Positions 32,701 to 43,430 of a stretch of DNA of 60,000 bases are shown here, one piece after another. This DNA comes from Symbiodinium natans (Eukaryota > Sar > Dinophyceae > Suessiales > Symbiodiniaceae), in the NCBI GenBank assembly GCA_905221605.1, contig CAJNDS010001258.1, positions 374,720 to 434,719 of the forward strand, read 5' to 3'. The notes under the pieces were generated by a model. That model saw only the letters and a list, made by a program, of their open reading frames with translations, had not been told where the DNA came from and searched no databases. The position numbers were made by a program, and so were the translations under genes. Every line of letters begins with the position of its first letter. The stretch's first letter is position 1.

Positions 32701-33018
32701 GTAGGGCACGTTCAAACCCTGAGCCCCTCAAACGCCCTTAAGGCCCAACCCGAAACCCAAGAACCCCGACAACCCCTAAACCCTTCAGCCTTAACCCCCT
32801 GTAACCCCGAGCCCTAAACCTGAACCCTGAACCCTGAACCCTAAACCCTAAACCCTAAACCCTAAACCCTAAACCCTAAACCCTAAACCCTAAACCCTAA
32901 ACCCTAAACCCTAAACCCTAAACCCTAAACCCTAAGCCCTAAACCCTAAACCCTAAACCTTAAACCTCAAAACCCTAAACCAACCTGAAACCCAAAAAAA
33001 GCCCCCGCACCCGCTGCC

Positions 33019-33060
33019 ATGGCGTACCCGGGCACCAGCGACCTGGGTCCTGGGGCCTCA
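33019..33060 (+). CDS. Possible first exon (MAYPGTSDLGPGAS)
   Basis: ATG in good context (GCCATGG) followed by MAYPGTSDLGPGAS to a GTTTCT donor, 14 codons. CCCTAAA repeats upstream, TTTAGGG downstream. Confidence 0.42.
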
Positions 33061-33167
33061 GTTTCTCGCCAACCTGAGTGTTTCGTGTTTAGGGTTTAGG
33101 GTTCAAGGTTTTGGAGGTTTATGAGGGTGGGGTCGGTCGATTACAATTTTTTGTACAATTTTTGTTC

Positions 33168-33198
<31 letters not shown>

Positions 33199-33417
33199 GC
33201 ACCCGGGTTCCTTTGTCGTTTTCAGTCGGGAAAGGCGAAGGACTGACAAAGGGTTTAAAGTTTATGCGGATGTTTTCGGCCTTGATTTCGTGACCTTGTC
33301 TGTTGGGTTTAGGGTTTAGGGCTAGGGTTTAGGCTTTCGGGTTGAGGGTTCTCTTATCCTTCCTAAACACCAAACCCTAAACCCCAAACCCTAAACCCCC
33401 TTTGCACCACGACCCAG

Positions 33418-33457
33418 AATCCGCTGCTGGAGCTGGATCCGGCCGAAATGGAAGGCG
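33418..33457 (+). CDS. Exon (NPLLELDPAEMEG)
   Basis: CCCAG acceptor to GTGGCC donor; reads NPLLELDPAEMEG. The frame is open on into GGLADS and directly into the palindromic element at 33476. Confidence 0.5.
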
Positions 33458-33475
33458 GTGGCCTGGCAGATTCGA

Positions 33476-33634
33476 CCTACTTGAAGGTTCATGGTACTTA
33501 CTAACTAATTATAACTGTACTTATAACCCTACTTCTAATACCCCTAAAGGGCCTTATAGGGGTTATCCCACTTATAAGTAGGGTTATAAGTACAGTTATA
33601 ATTGGTTAGTAAGTACCATGAACCTTCAAGTAGG
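33476..33634. mobile_element. Palindromic MITE-like element, CCTACTTG family
   Basis: Best-preserved copy, with two near-perfect arms of about 70 bp. It begins 18 bases after the predicted donor of the exon at 33418. Confidence 0.86.
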
Positions 33635-34299
33635 TCTTAACATGCTTAAGCTCAGGGGTGAGTAGAGGGCGTTTCCAGGGGTAGGGTTTAGGGCTTAGGG
33701 TTTAGGGTTTAGGGTTTAGGGTTTAGGGTTTCGGGTTTAGGGTTTTAACCCTAAACCCTAAACCCCAACCCTATCGGGGAATCAGATGCGGTCTAGGGTG
33801 GACTGAAGCTGGTGTATTGCACAGGTGTAGGGTTTGAGGGGTTTGGGGTCGAGGTTGCTTGAGTCTGGGTTTCGGGTTTTCATGGGCGGGTATAGACCCC
33901 TAAACTCTAAACCCTAAACCCTAAACCCTTAACCCTAAACCCTAAACCCTAAACCCTAAGCCCTAAGCCCAAAACCCTAAACGCTAGGTAGGCTTCGACG
34001 CGCCATCATTGGTGGCTGCAAGAAGCTTGAACTACAGCTGCCCTGCCAAACCCAAACCTCCGGCTCAGGCCGCCGACCCAAGAGGCCCTAAACCTCTCAA
34101 CGCCCAAAGCTCAAATGCCCCAACTTGGGGGGTGGGGGTCGGGCGGTGGGGGTGGGAGGGGTGGGGGTGGGGGGGTGGTGGGGTGGGGGGGGCTAAACCC
34201 TAAACCCTAAACCCTAAACCCTAAACCCTAAACGCTAAACCCGAAAGCTTTGAGGGGCCTTGCAGGCAGAGCGTTTCACTGCTTCTTTTCCGTGCCCAG

Positions 34300-34327
34300 G
34301 AGCCGCAGCAGCGAGTCGAGATGCCAG
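34300..34327 (+). CDS. Micro-exon (EPQQRVEMP)
   Basis: The acceptor has an excellent pyrimidine tract (34275-34298), the donor is GTGGGG, and 28 nt read EPQQRVEMP. Confidence 0.5.
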
Positions 34328-34844
34328 GTGGGGATTCGTTTCGGTTACTTGCGGGGAGCTAGACGCCAGCTTCGGGTTGAGGTTTAGGGTTTGGGGTTTA
34401 GGGTTTAGGGTTTAGGGTTTGGGGTTTAGCCTAAACCCGAAACCCGAAACCCCAAACCCCAAACCACAAACCCCAAACCCCAAACCCTAAACCCTAAACC
34501 CTAAACCCTAAACCCTAAACCCGTATTGAGTTTAAGAGTGTTGTTTTTTTTGACTCTTCTTCCGAGAGTTTTAAGTTTCCAGCGCCAACCTAGCAACCAA
34601 GAACCTCAAGCCTAAACCCCCAGAACCGCCCTAGAGTGTCAACCTTTGGCCCTAAACCCTAGACCCTATCCCCTAAACCTTTAAACCCTAAATCCCAAAC
34701 CCAAAGCCCTAAGCCCCAAGCCCCAAGCCCCAAACCCCAAACCCCAAACCCTAAACCCAAACCCCAAACCCCAAACCCCAAACCCTAAACCCTAAACCCT
34801 AAACCCAAAACCAGGCAGCCTGAGAACGCCCTGTGTTCGGCCAG

Positions 34845-34894
34845 GTCGTGCCTCATGAGCTCGTCGAACAGTCTCCGAGCCGGAGCCTCACAAG
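34845..34894 (+). CDS. Exon (VVPHELVEQSPSRSLT)
   Basis: GGCCAG acceptor to GTTTAA donor. Reads VVPHELVEQSPSRSLT with two bases over. It does not join its neighbours in phase as drawn, so an exon may be missing. Confidence 0.52.
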
Positions 34895-35629
34895 GTTTAA
34901 GGGTTTAGGGTTTAGGGTTCAGGGTTCAGGGTTTAGGGTTTAGGGTTGTTTGGGGATTGGGGCTTTAGGGTCTAAGGTTCAGGGTTTGGGGTTCAGCGTT
35001 TGGGTTTTCTTGCCGGGGCGGGGGGGGGGGGGGTTGGATTTTTAACACCCCCTAAACTAGGCAGACCTTTGGGACATTCAGTATTTTTCCTTGTTGGGTT
35101 TAAGAGGATCATATTATTCAGGAGTATTTTTCAAGAGGGTTTTCAGGGCCATCCAGCACTTCCTAGCCCGGCATTGCCAGGTCTCCCCCACATGAGCATG
35201 TCGTCACATTCTGGATCCTTGACAAGGGGGGACCAACGTCGGGCTGGGGAGGTGGGGCTGCCAACACCACAGACTTCACTTCTGTTTTTGCGCTACCCGA
35301 AACAAACGCCCATGCCCCGCATCGACGAGGTGGGCGGGGTTTGGGTTCGGCTCAGGGAGGAGGGAGGCGGATTTTTTGGGGCCTAAGCCTTGAAGCCCCC
35401 ACCACCTCCTCAAACCCCCCCCCCCCCACCGCACCCCCGGTCCCACCAAAAAAAGGAAACCATACCAAACACCCCAAAGCCTCTAAAGTCCCTGAAGTCC
35501 CTGAAGCCCCCAAAAGCCCCCCAACCTCCCCCCCCCCCCTTTTTTAGCCCCCGGAGCCCTAAATCCCAAAACCCCCAAACAATTGACCTTAAACCAAGAA
35601 GGAGAATCAACCAGTTCCTCACCTCACAG

Positions 35630-35717
35630 TGTGCGCATGACTCGAGATCTTTGCCATCAAAGAGCGTGGACGCCGACACGGAGTCTGCCATAGTGGGCAT
35701 GATCCAGAGGCTGCATG
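35630..35717 (+). CDS. Exon, N-terminal part of KCTD-type gene
   Basis: Open frame with segments SKSVDADTESAIVGMIQRLH, from a CACAG acceptor to a GTCCGC donor. It leaves one base (G), which fits the next exon. The frame remains open to a TAG at 35825, so a longer exon is possible, as is an earlier start at 35615 (CCAG acceptor). Composition is typical coding rather than repeat-derived. Confidence 0.55.
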
Positions 35718-36067
35718 GTCCGCCAGATGCAGCCGGCGGTTGGCGTACCGTCGTTTCTCGAGCCTCGGCATTCTGCGCTTTGTCACAGATCTCAGTGAAA
35801 CCTCACTTGTGCACCGCCCGCTAGTAGCCCTAAACCCGAAACCCCAAAGCCCTAAAACTCCGAAACCCTACACCCTGAAAATTCCGAAGCTCCGTCGTTG
35901 CCCACGGCTTAGCATCACACTACCAGGTTCCCCCTTTCAAAGCAAACCCTCGACCCTGAACCCGAAACCCAAAACCTAGGCCTAAACCCTAAACTGCAAT
36001 AGTCATAAGACTTAGAAGCAGGAACGACTTACCCCGTCAGGGACCTTTCCATAAGTGACTGCTGGGA

Positions 36068-36305
36068 TCCTAAACCCTAACCCCTGAACCCTAAACCCTC
36101 CCCTAGCCCCTAAACCCTAAACCCCCAAAACCCAAAACCCTAAAACCCTAAACCCCCAAACCCTAAACCCTAAACCCTAAACCCTAAACCCTAAACCCTA
36201 AACCTTAAACCCTAAACCCTAAACCCTAAACCCTAAACCCTAAACCCTAAACCCTAAACCCTAAACCCCCAACCCCAAACCCTAAACCCTAAACCCTAAA
36301 CCCCT
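36068..36305. repeat. CCCTAAA array with flanking direct repeats
   Basis: The array lies between two copies of TACGTGACTGCTGGGA (36052-36067, 36306-36321; 15 of 16 bases identical). Confidence 0.88.
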
Positions 36306-36330
36306 TACGTGACTGCTGGGAGCAGCCCAG

Positions 36331-36356
36331 AGGCCTTGCAGGACGCCACCCTGGAG
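36331..36356 (+). CDS. Short coiled-coil exon (EALQDATLE)
   Basis: From a CCCAG acceptor to a GCAAGA donor (GC type, otherwise a strong consensus). With one base carried from the exon ending at 35717 it reads EALQDATLE and leaves phase 0. The sequence 36306-36321 just upstream duplicates 36052-36067 across the intervening CCCTAAA array. Confidence 0.45.
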
Positions 36357-36478
36357 GCAAGAAAGGGCTCTTGGGGGAGTGGGGGGGGGGGGGGTTAGGG
36401 TTTAGGGTTTAGGGTTTTGGGGTTTGGGGTTTAGGGTTTAGGGTTAGGGTTTTGGGGTTTGGGGTTTGGGGTTTAGGG

Positions 36479-37627
36479 TGTGTCAGGGGCGGGCGCGCGC
36501 TCAATTGTGAAACGCCCCGGGCCGCGCGCTCGCGTTGCCCGTCAACCCACCCCGGCCACCCAAACTATACTCTATTAGGGTTTAGGGTTTATGGACTTTT
36601 TCTTGTGCACCGATGCTTGCTTTTTTGAAGTTGGTGTTTGAGGTTTAAGCTGGAGTCGAGGGTAGCCTCGGCCTTGTTCGGACCTTCGGCGTGTCAGGGC
36701 CTTGGGTTCGGGGTAGCCTCGGCCCTTTTCGGGCCTTCGGCACGTCAGGCCCCGTAGAGGCCCTTGCTGATTTGGGGGCTTCCTGGAACTTTCCTGGTCC
36801 TTTTGGGGTGAAATGGAGGGGCGCCCAAAACCATCGATTTCAGTACTGAAAAATAACATTTTTCATTGCGGGCAGGGGTGCCTAAAACCATCGTTTTCCA
36901 TAGTGAAAAATCGCATTTTTCTCTGCGGGCACGGACAAATCTTGGGGTCCCCCTTCTTTGAGGGGGCCTTTTGAAGCTTTTGAAGCCTTTTGGTGGCTCT
37001 TGGCGCCTCTTGGGGCTTCCTGGGCTTTCCTGGCGCTTCTGGTGTAAACTGGAGGGGAAAGCCATCGGTTCCAATATTAAAAAACATTTTCATTCATGGT
37101 ACGGACCCCTTGCGCTTTGGCGCGGGGGGCCTTCCTCTGGCGGGGGTTTTGGCCAAGGGGGCCCTTGGTTGAGGGTTGTTCGTGGCCCGGAAGCCCTTCT
37201 AACGGCCCGGAGGAGCCTTGGCCAGGAGGGCCGTTGGCCCGGCGCCCTTTGGGCCCGGACCGGTTGTTGGGGTCCTTGAACGGGCTTGGAAGGTGTTGTT
37301 TGTGGCAATTGAGCAACCGACCCCCTCACGGGCCCTCAGGTCCAGGAATCCAAGCCGCCAGGGGCAGCGGGCCCCAGGCAGGGGGGGCCCAGCAAACCCT
37401 GAACCCCCGCCATACTTAGCTACGCTATGGTGCCCGCCATCCATCCCTTAGCCGAGTACTGACGTTGTCGTAAAAAAAGGCCGATGTCCGTTGGCCTGTC
37501 CAGGACAGACGGTGAGGCTTAACCCTCACCTTTCCGTTTCTCTTTTCGCTTGGGTGCTCGGGCTGTAAGGCCCTCGGCCGAGCGTTCGGGGTCTGTCGCT
37601 CGACGGAAGCGACCCCTCACTTAGTTT
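36479..37627. mobile_element. Large transposon-like element, copy 2 (inverted, shorter)
   Basis: Reverse-oriented relative of 6505-8500: GC-rich end at 36479-36580, duplicated internal segments with CATTTTTC-type motifs (36840-36950, 37070), reduced GGCCAAGGGG minisatellite, and the other end at 37425-37627. It lacks most of the minisatellite and the tandem blocks, consistent with internal deletion. It lies in an intron of the KCTD-type gene. Confidence 0.72.
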
Positions 37628-38338
37628 AGGGTTTAGGGTTTAGCTTTGGGGTTTGGGGTTTTTAGGGTTTAGGGTTTAGGGTTTGGGGTTTGTGATTTTA
37701 GGGTTTAGGGCCAGTTTAGGGTTGAGGGTTTATAGGGGCTAGGGTTGCGTTTGGGGGTTCAGGGTTTAGGGTTACGGGAGTCTGGTGTTTTGGGTTTAGC
37801 GTTTCGGTGTTATGGGGTTTGGGGCTTAGGGGGTTAAGGGCTTTTGGGGGTTTATGGTGCTTAGGGGTGTATGGGGTTTAGGGTTACTGGGTTTTCGGTT
37901 TTAGGGTTGCGGGGGTTTAGGTTTCTGGGGTTTGGGGGGTTTAAGGACAGGGTTTAGGGGCCTTAAGACCCAGGGTTCAGGGCGTTTAGGGATTAGGGTT
38001 TAGGGTTGTGGGGCTTTCGGGTATAGGATTACGGGTTTTGGGGTTTCGGCTGTTGGGGGTCTATGGGGTTTTGGGTTTAGGCGTTTGAGGTTTGATGGGG
38101 TTTAGGGTTATGGGGTTTAGCGGTTTAGGGTTATGGGGGTGTCGGGTTTTAGGGGGTTTCGGGTCATGGGGTTTAGGTGGGGTTAAACCCTAAACCCTAA
38201 ACCCTAAACCCTAAAACCCCAAACCCCAAAGCTAAACCCTAAACCCTAAACCCTAAACCCTTACCCGAGACCCTAGACCCTAGACCCTACACCCCAAACT
38301 AGCTCTTACACCCTAGACCCCTCGCCCGGAAGTCCCAG

Positions 38339-38374
38339 GAGCTAGCAAGCGCGCTGACCACACAGCTGAATAAG
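38339..38374 (+). CDS. Coiled-coil exon (ELASALTTQLNK)
   Basis: Follows a CCCAG acceptor; reads ELASALTTQLNK to a probable GC donor (GCCGGC), phase 0 to 0, joining the next coiled-coil exon. The frame stays open to 38400 (KAGATFDSYQ), so a longer exon is possible. Confidence 0.55.
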
Positions 38375-38671
38375 GCCGGCGCCACCTTTGACAGCTATCA
38401 ACCCTAAGCCTGGGGTTTTGGGTTCAGGGTTTAAGGTTTAGGGTTTAGGGTTTAGGGACTGAAGCCCTAAGCACCCTAAACGACCCAGAATAGGGTTTTA
38501 CAGTCAGGGTTTAGGGTTTATAAACCCTAAACCCTAAGCCCTAAAGCCCCTGAGTTTGGCCTATTTGTACCATCTCGAGCATTTAACTGAAACCCAGCTG
38601 GAACTCGATTTTAAGGCTCGAAGTGGTTCCGAAGAAGCCCTAGTGGGCTTAGGGTTGATGAGGGTTTAGGG

Positions 38672-38762
38672 TTATAAATGTATATGTATGTGTATGTGGA
38701 GGTGTATATGTACATGCAAATGTATATGTATATGTATATGTAACTGTAAGTGTAACTGTAAC

Positions 38763-38807
<45 letters not shown>

Positions 38808-38911
38808 GTATGTATATGTATATGTGTATGTGTATGTATATGTATATATATATATATATGTATATGTGTATGTGTATGTATATGTATATAACTAAAAAAC
38901 ACAAATATATA

Positions 38912-38952
<41 letters not shown>

Positions 38953-38968
38953 TACATACATACATATG
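38672..38968. repeat. TATATG/TA microsatellite
   Basis: GTATAT hexamers changing to TA dinucleotides. Its reading frames ([12 protein letters not shown]) are not genes. Confidence 0.95.
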
Positions 38969-39311
38969 TATGTATGTGCGTTATTGGGTTCCTGAGCATA
39001 GCACAGCACTCTTCCGTGGGGCATGGCACAAACTTTCGTGATCAAGGCGACCGACGGAATCTCAGTGTAGTGTAGTGGAAAAGGAAAGCTGTCCTGGGGC
39101 GTAAAGCAATATGTAGTCCCAATGCTATGGGACCAAACCCTAAACCCTAATCCCTAAAACCCTCAACGACCACGTCCTAAAACAGCGACTAAACAAGCAC
39201 TCAGAAAGAGATCCCCAGCCCCGAGCCCTTTAAACCACCCTAAACCCTCAAACTGCGCAAGCCCTAAACCCTAAACCCTAAACCTTAAACCCTAAACCCC
39301 AAAGAGCGCAG

Positions 39312-39371
39312 GACCGCGAGGCCGCGCGACAGCAGATGCAGACGCTGCTGGCCGCGGAGAAGCTCGTGGAG
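39312..39371 (+). CDS. Coiled-coil exon of the KCTD-type gene
   Basis: Twenty codons, phase 0 to 0, reading DREAARQQMQTLLAAEKLVE: charged, alanine- and leucine-rich, as expected for a coiled coil. Bounded by a GCGCAG acceptor and a GTCATC donor. C-rich repeats precede it and the long TTTTAGGG array follows. Confidence 0.68.
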
Positions 39372-39398
39372 GTCATCCTTGGGGGGTTTACCATTGGG

Positions 39399-39788
39399 GT
39401 TTTGGGGTTTTAGGGTTTTAGCGCTTAAGGTTTAGGGTTTAGGGTTTTAGGGTTTTCGGGTTTTAGGGTTTTAGGGTTTTAGGGTTTTGGGTTTTTGGGT
39501 TTTAGGGTTTTAGGGTTTTAGGGTTTTAGGGTTTTAGGGTTTTAGGGTTTAGGGTTTTTAGGGTTTTAGGGTTTTAGGGTTTTAGGGTTTTAGGGTTTTA
39601 GGGTTTTAGGGTTTTAGGGTTTTAGGGTTTTAGGGTTTTAGGGTTTTAGGTTTTTAGGGTTTTAGGGTTTTAGGGTTTTAGGGTTTTAGGGTTTTAGGGT
39701 TTTAGGGTTTTAGGGTTTTAGGGTTTTAGGGTTTTGGGGTTTTGGGGTTTTGGGGTTTTAGGGTTTTAGGGTTTTAGGGTTTTAGGGT
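39399..39788. repeat. 8-mer TTTTAGGG array
   Basis: About 45 octamers of TTTTAGGG with a few TTTTGGGG. This is the longest single-variant array in the window and differs from the heptamer arrays around it. Confidence 0.96.
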
Positions 39789-40314
39789 CTGATTTCGGGT
39801 TTGGAGTTTACATTGGGGTTTTGGGGTTTGGGGTTTTAGAGCTTTGGGTTGAGGGTCTAGGTTTTTCGGTAGGGAACAAAAAGGCTTTAGGGGCCTTCAG
39901 GGTTTACATAAGTCTTACGGGCGTTTAGGGCTTTTCAAGAGCCTTTCGGGGCTTGCGGGGCTCATATAGGGTTTTCGGGGTTTTTCGGGTTTACGTAAAG
40001 CTTTTAGGGGCTTTCGGGGTCATAAAGGGTTTTAGGGGCCTTCAGTAAGGGCTTATATAGCTTTTCGGGATTCTTTCGGAAACCCTATATAAGCCTTAAC
40101 AGCCCCCCCATGCCCGCCCCGAAAACCCTAAAACCCTAAAATCAAAGCCCAAAGCCCAAAGCCCAAAGCCCAAAGCCCAAAGCCCAAAACCCAAAACCCT
40201 AAACCCTAAGCCCCTAGCCCTAAGCCCTAAACCCTGCTGCGCCTGAAAAGAGCGATTCCGGTTAAACAAAAAACGCCCTAAACCCTAAACCCATGAAAGG
40301 AGAAGCGCCAACAG

Positions 40315-40365
40315 CTGATGGAGGTCGAGCGGAGGATCTTCGCCCCGAGCTCAGCTCGGTCGAAG
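40315..40365 (+). CDS. Exon upstream of BTB domain, helical
   Basis: Seventeen codons (LMEVERRIFAPSSARSK), phase 0 to 0, from a CAACAG acceptor to a GTCTAG donor. It joins in phase to the first BTB exon and to the coiled-coil exon before it. CCCTAAA repeats lie upstream and TTTAGGG repeats downstream. Confidence 0.62.
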
Positions 40366-41125
40366 GTCTAGAGGCTTCCGGGGTGTGGGTTTAGGGTTTA
40401 GGGTTGAGGGTTGAGGGTTGAGGGTTTAGGGGTTGACGGTTTAGGGTTTCAGCATTCAGGGTTGTAGAATTGAGGGTTTGGGGTATAGAGGAAGTAGGGC
40501 ATTGGGCTTTAGACTTCGCGGTGTTGAAGTCTTGCTGTTCCAGGGGTTTAGGGCTTTTGGATTTCTTAGGGCTCCAGTCTTTTGCCTTAAAGTTTTTCTC
40601 TACCTTGCTGGCATTCTCTTCTTGACACCCCTAAACCCGCAACCTAAGAGACTCTTACGGTTTTTCATCCTTCGCAGGGTTAAACCCTAAACCCTAAACC
40701 ATAAACCATAAACCATCGACTGCTTGAGTTAAGCACCATTCTCGGCACTCGGCGGTGTAGGGTACCATAAGTAAGCAAGGGACATGTACCAGTAGTTCAG
40801 GCACACTTTCTTTTTATTGGAGCAAGGATTGCTCCACCCCCCAAACCCCAAGCCCTAAGCCCGAAGCCCTAAGCCCTAAGGCCCAAGCCACAAGCCCCAA
40901 GCCCTAAGCCCTAAACCCTAAGCCCTAAACCCTAAACACTAAACCCTAAGCTCTAAACCCTAAACCCTAAACCCTAAACCCTAAACCCTAAACCCTAAAC
41001 CCTAAACCCTAAACCCTAAACCCTAAACCCTAAACCCTAAACCCTAAACCCTAAACCCTAAGCCCTATTCTAATTATTTCAGGCCCTAAGTCCCAAGCCC
41101 CAAGCCTTAAGCGCGAAGCCCTAAG

Positions 41126-41182
41126 GCCGTTGTGGACAGCATCGACGACGTCATCGAGTTGAACGTGGGAGGCCAGGCCTGG
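41126..41182 (+). CDS. BTB/K_tetra exon 1 (NVGG motif)
   Basis: The frame reads AVVDSIDDVIELNVGGQAW, 19 codons in phase 0 at both ends. D-x-I-E-L-N-V-G-G-Q is the signature first strand of KCTD/Kv T1-type BTB domains. The exon follows a CTAAG acceptor inside a CCCTAAG-rich stretch and ends TGG before a GTAGCC donor. It is preceded by CCCTAAA arrays and followed by an array of 8-mer TTTAGGGG repeats. Confidence 0.82.
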
Positions 41183-41210
41183 GTAGCCCCTGAGCTCCTC
41201 CACGGGTCTG

Positions 41211-41363
41211 GGTTTAGGGTTTAGGGGTTTAGGGGTTTAGGGGTTTAGGGGTTTAGGGGTTTAGGGGTTTAGGGGTTTAGGGGTTTAGGGGTTTAGGGGT
41301 TTAGGGGTTTAGGGGTTTAGGGGTTTCGGGGTTTCGGGGTTTCGGGTTTAGGGTTTAGGGCTT
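41211..41363. repeat. 8-mer TTTAGGGG array
   Basis: Octamers TTTAGGGG at the start of the intron after BTB exon 1. Confidence 0.95.
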
Positions 41364-41500
41364 GGGGTGGTAGCCCCCTGAGTTCCCCCACCTCGTATAA
41401 TTTGGGCCCAGCCTTTCTGGTTCAGGGTTTAGGGTTTAGGGTTTAGGTTTAGGGTTTGTGGTTTTGGGTTAGGGTTTGGGGGGGTTTAGGGGTTTCAAGC

Positions 41501-41611
41501 TTTCTATGGGGGTTTACGAAAATAGGGGACCCTTAAAATAGACCCCAAATAGTAGGGCTCCCTTATAATCAGGACCCAATCAGGTACCAAACTTTGGGAA
41601 ACCCCCATATG
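41501..41611. mobile_element. Dispersed element, TATGGGGGTTTACG family
   Basis: Ends TATGGGGGTTT and AAACCCCCATA, about 111 bp, alignable to 55731-55840. It lies in the intron between BTB exons 1 and 2. Confidence 0.76.
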
Positions 41612-42368
41612 CCTCAGTATTGGAATAGGAAGTTGAGGGGTTTAGGGGTTTGGGGCTTAGGGCCTAGGGTTTAGGGGGTTTGGGGCTTAGGGGCCCTACG
41701 CCCCAACACCTTAAGTTGGCAAATCCCTAAAGCAGAACCCCAAGGACCCAAACAGAGAAGAGGCTTCAGGTTACTTACTGGTTCTTAGTAGGGAATTAGG
41801 GTTAGTTTAGGGTTTAGGGTGAAATGGGACACTTACTGGTTCATAGAAGAGAATGAGGGAATGAGGTAATTTGGATTTAGGGATTACGGTTTAGGCCTGA
41901 TTGGTTAGGGTTAGGGGAACATACTTACTGGTTCTTAGGGGGGTTCAGGGGTTTGGGGGTGGTGGGGCTTAGGGCTTTTTTTGGGGGTTTTGAAGTATAG
42001 GGTTTAGGGTTTTAGGGTTTTTAGGGCTTTGGGGTTTAAGGTTTCGGGCTACCACTATGACTTAACTTATGTACCCTAAGCCCTCTGTTGCAACCGGCTT
42101 GAGATGCTGCACGCCCAGCCTAAGCCCCAAACCCTAAACATCTGCTTTGGGGTTTTGGGGTTTAGGGATTTGGGGCTTTTGGGGTCCCGGGTCTAGGGGT
42201 CAAGGGCTGCGGGTTCCGGGGCTGAGGCTTTTAGGGTTTAGGCGTTTAGGGGTTTAGGGGGTCTTAGGGTTTAGGGTTCGGGGGTTTAGGGTGTAGGGTT
42301 TGGGGGTTTAGGGTTTAGGGTTTAGGGTTTAGGGTTTACGGTTTAGGGCCACAGCTGCATCAGGCCAG

Positions 42369-42423
42369 TACATGAGCACCACGAGGGCGGTCCTCTGCAG
42401 CGCCACTGGCTCCCTATTGGCTG
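42369..42423 (+). CDS. BTB/K_tetra exon 2 (TTR/GSLLA)
   Basis: Reads YMSTTRAVLCSATGSLLA plus one base, between a GCCAG acceptor and a GTGGGG donor. The T-T-R near the start and the G-S-L-L-A at the end match the conserved second segment of KCTD BTB domains. It enters in phase 0 and leaves in phase 1, fitting the next exon. Unusually, TTTAGGG repeats lie on both sides. Confidence 0.82.
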
Positions 42424-42829
42424 GTGGGGACCTCAGTGGGTTTAGGGTTTAGGGTTTAGGGTTCAGGGTTCAGGGTTCAGGGTTTAGGGTTTAGGGTTTA
42501 GGGTTTAGGGTTTAGGGTTTAGGGTTTAGGGTTTAGGGTTTAGCACAGATATGTCGACTCGCACAGCCCAAGCCCCCAAACCCTGAACCCCTAAATTCTG
42601 AACCCCCTCAACCCTCAACCCTAAACCCCAGGTTCGGGGGTTTTGGGTGGATTCAGGGGAGGGTTTAGGGAAAGTTTAGGGCTTAGGGTTTAAGGTTTTG
42701 GGCGGTTTAGGGTTTAGTGCGGTTTAGGGTTCAGGGTTGTTAGGGTTACAGGGGGTTTCAGGGGTTTCAGGGTTCAAGGGGGTTTGGGTTGGGGCTTCCG
42801 GCGTGTTCGGTCGATGGGCCCCCATCCAG

Positions 42830-42873
42830 GAATGTTCTCCGGCAACTTCGATGAGGGCCACAAACGCGACAAG
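42830..42873 (+). CDS. BTB/K_tetra exon 3 (MFSGNFDEG)
   Basis: After a TCCAG acceptor, two bases complete a glycine codon and the frame continues MFSGNFDEGHKRDK. An M-F-S/x-G segment follows S-L-L-A in KCTD proteins. The likely end is AAG before a GC donor (GCCGTC), which leaves phase 0 for the next exon. A GT donor three bases later would add one alanine and cannot be excluded. Confidence 0.8.
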
Positions 42874-43385
42874 GCCGTCCTCGACCCTCAGCCCTCACCC
42901 CTAAACCCCCATACCCTAAAACCCTAAACCCTAAGCCCCAAACCCTAAACCTAAAGCCCCAAAACCCTGAATCCCTGAACCCAAACCACAGAAACCCTAA
43001 CCCCAAGCCCTAGCCCTAAACCCTAAACCTGAAACCCTCAAACCCTAACACACTGAAGCCCTAAACCCTGAGCCCTCAACCACTTCGGGGGGGTGAAGCG
43101 CCGCATCCTGAACCCTAAGCCCTAAACCCTAAACCCTAAACCCTTAATCCTTAACCCACTGAGGTCATTGAGTTGCTGTCATAGGACCCCTCGGAAGCCC
43201 CTTTTGATTGTTTGGGCCAGTTTGGGCATCGGAGTCCTTCCTGAAACCCCAAACCCCAAACCCCGAACCCTAAACCGAAAACCCCAAATCCTGAACCCTA
43301 AACCCTAAACCCTAAACCCGAAACCCCAAACCCTAAACCCTAAACCCTAAACCCCAGGCCCCCCCGCCTCCCTATCGCTGGCCAG

Positions 43386-43430
43386 GATGGCCGCATCTTC
43401 TTGGATGTGGACCCGACCTTGTTCGAGAAG
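43386..43430 (+). CDS. BTB/K_tetra exon 4 (DGRIFLDVDP)
   Basis: Reads DGRIFLDVDPTLFEK, 15 codons, phase 0 to 0. D-G-x-I/V-F-x-D-x-D-P-x-x-F is the core KCTD signature. The GCCAG acceptor is preceded by C-rich repeats. The exon ends GAGAAG followed directly by GCCCCT with no GT nearby, so a GC donor is implied. The next intron carries the large foldback cluster at 44.5-47.6 kb. Confidence 0.85.

Noticed and set aside
33786-33810. 25-nt exon between ATCAG and GTGTAT
   Set aside because: Too short, no coding bias, and surrounded by degenerate TTTAGGG sequence.
34009-34203. Exon around GCTGCAAGAAGCTTGAACTA
   Set aside because: Several frames are open and the signals are weak; the downstream part is a G-run and CCCTAAA array. 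Possibly coding but not supportable.
38611-39045. [12 protein letters not shown] frames
   Set aside because: TA and GTATAT microsatellite.
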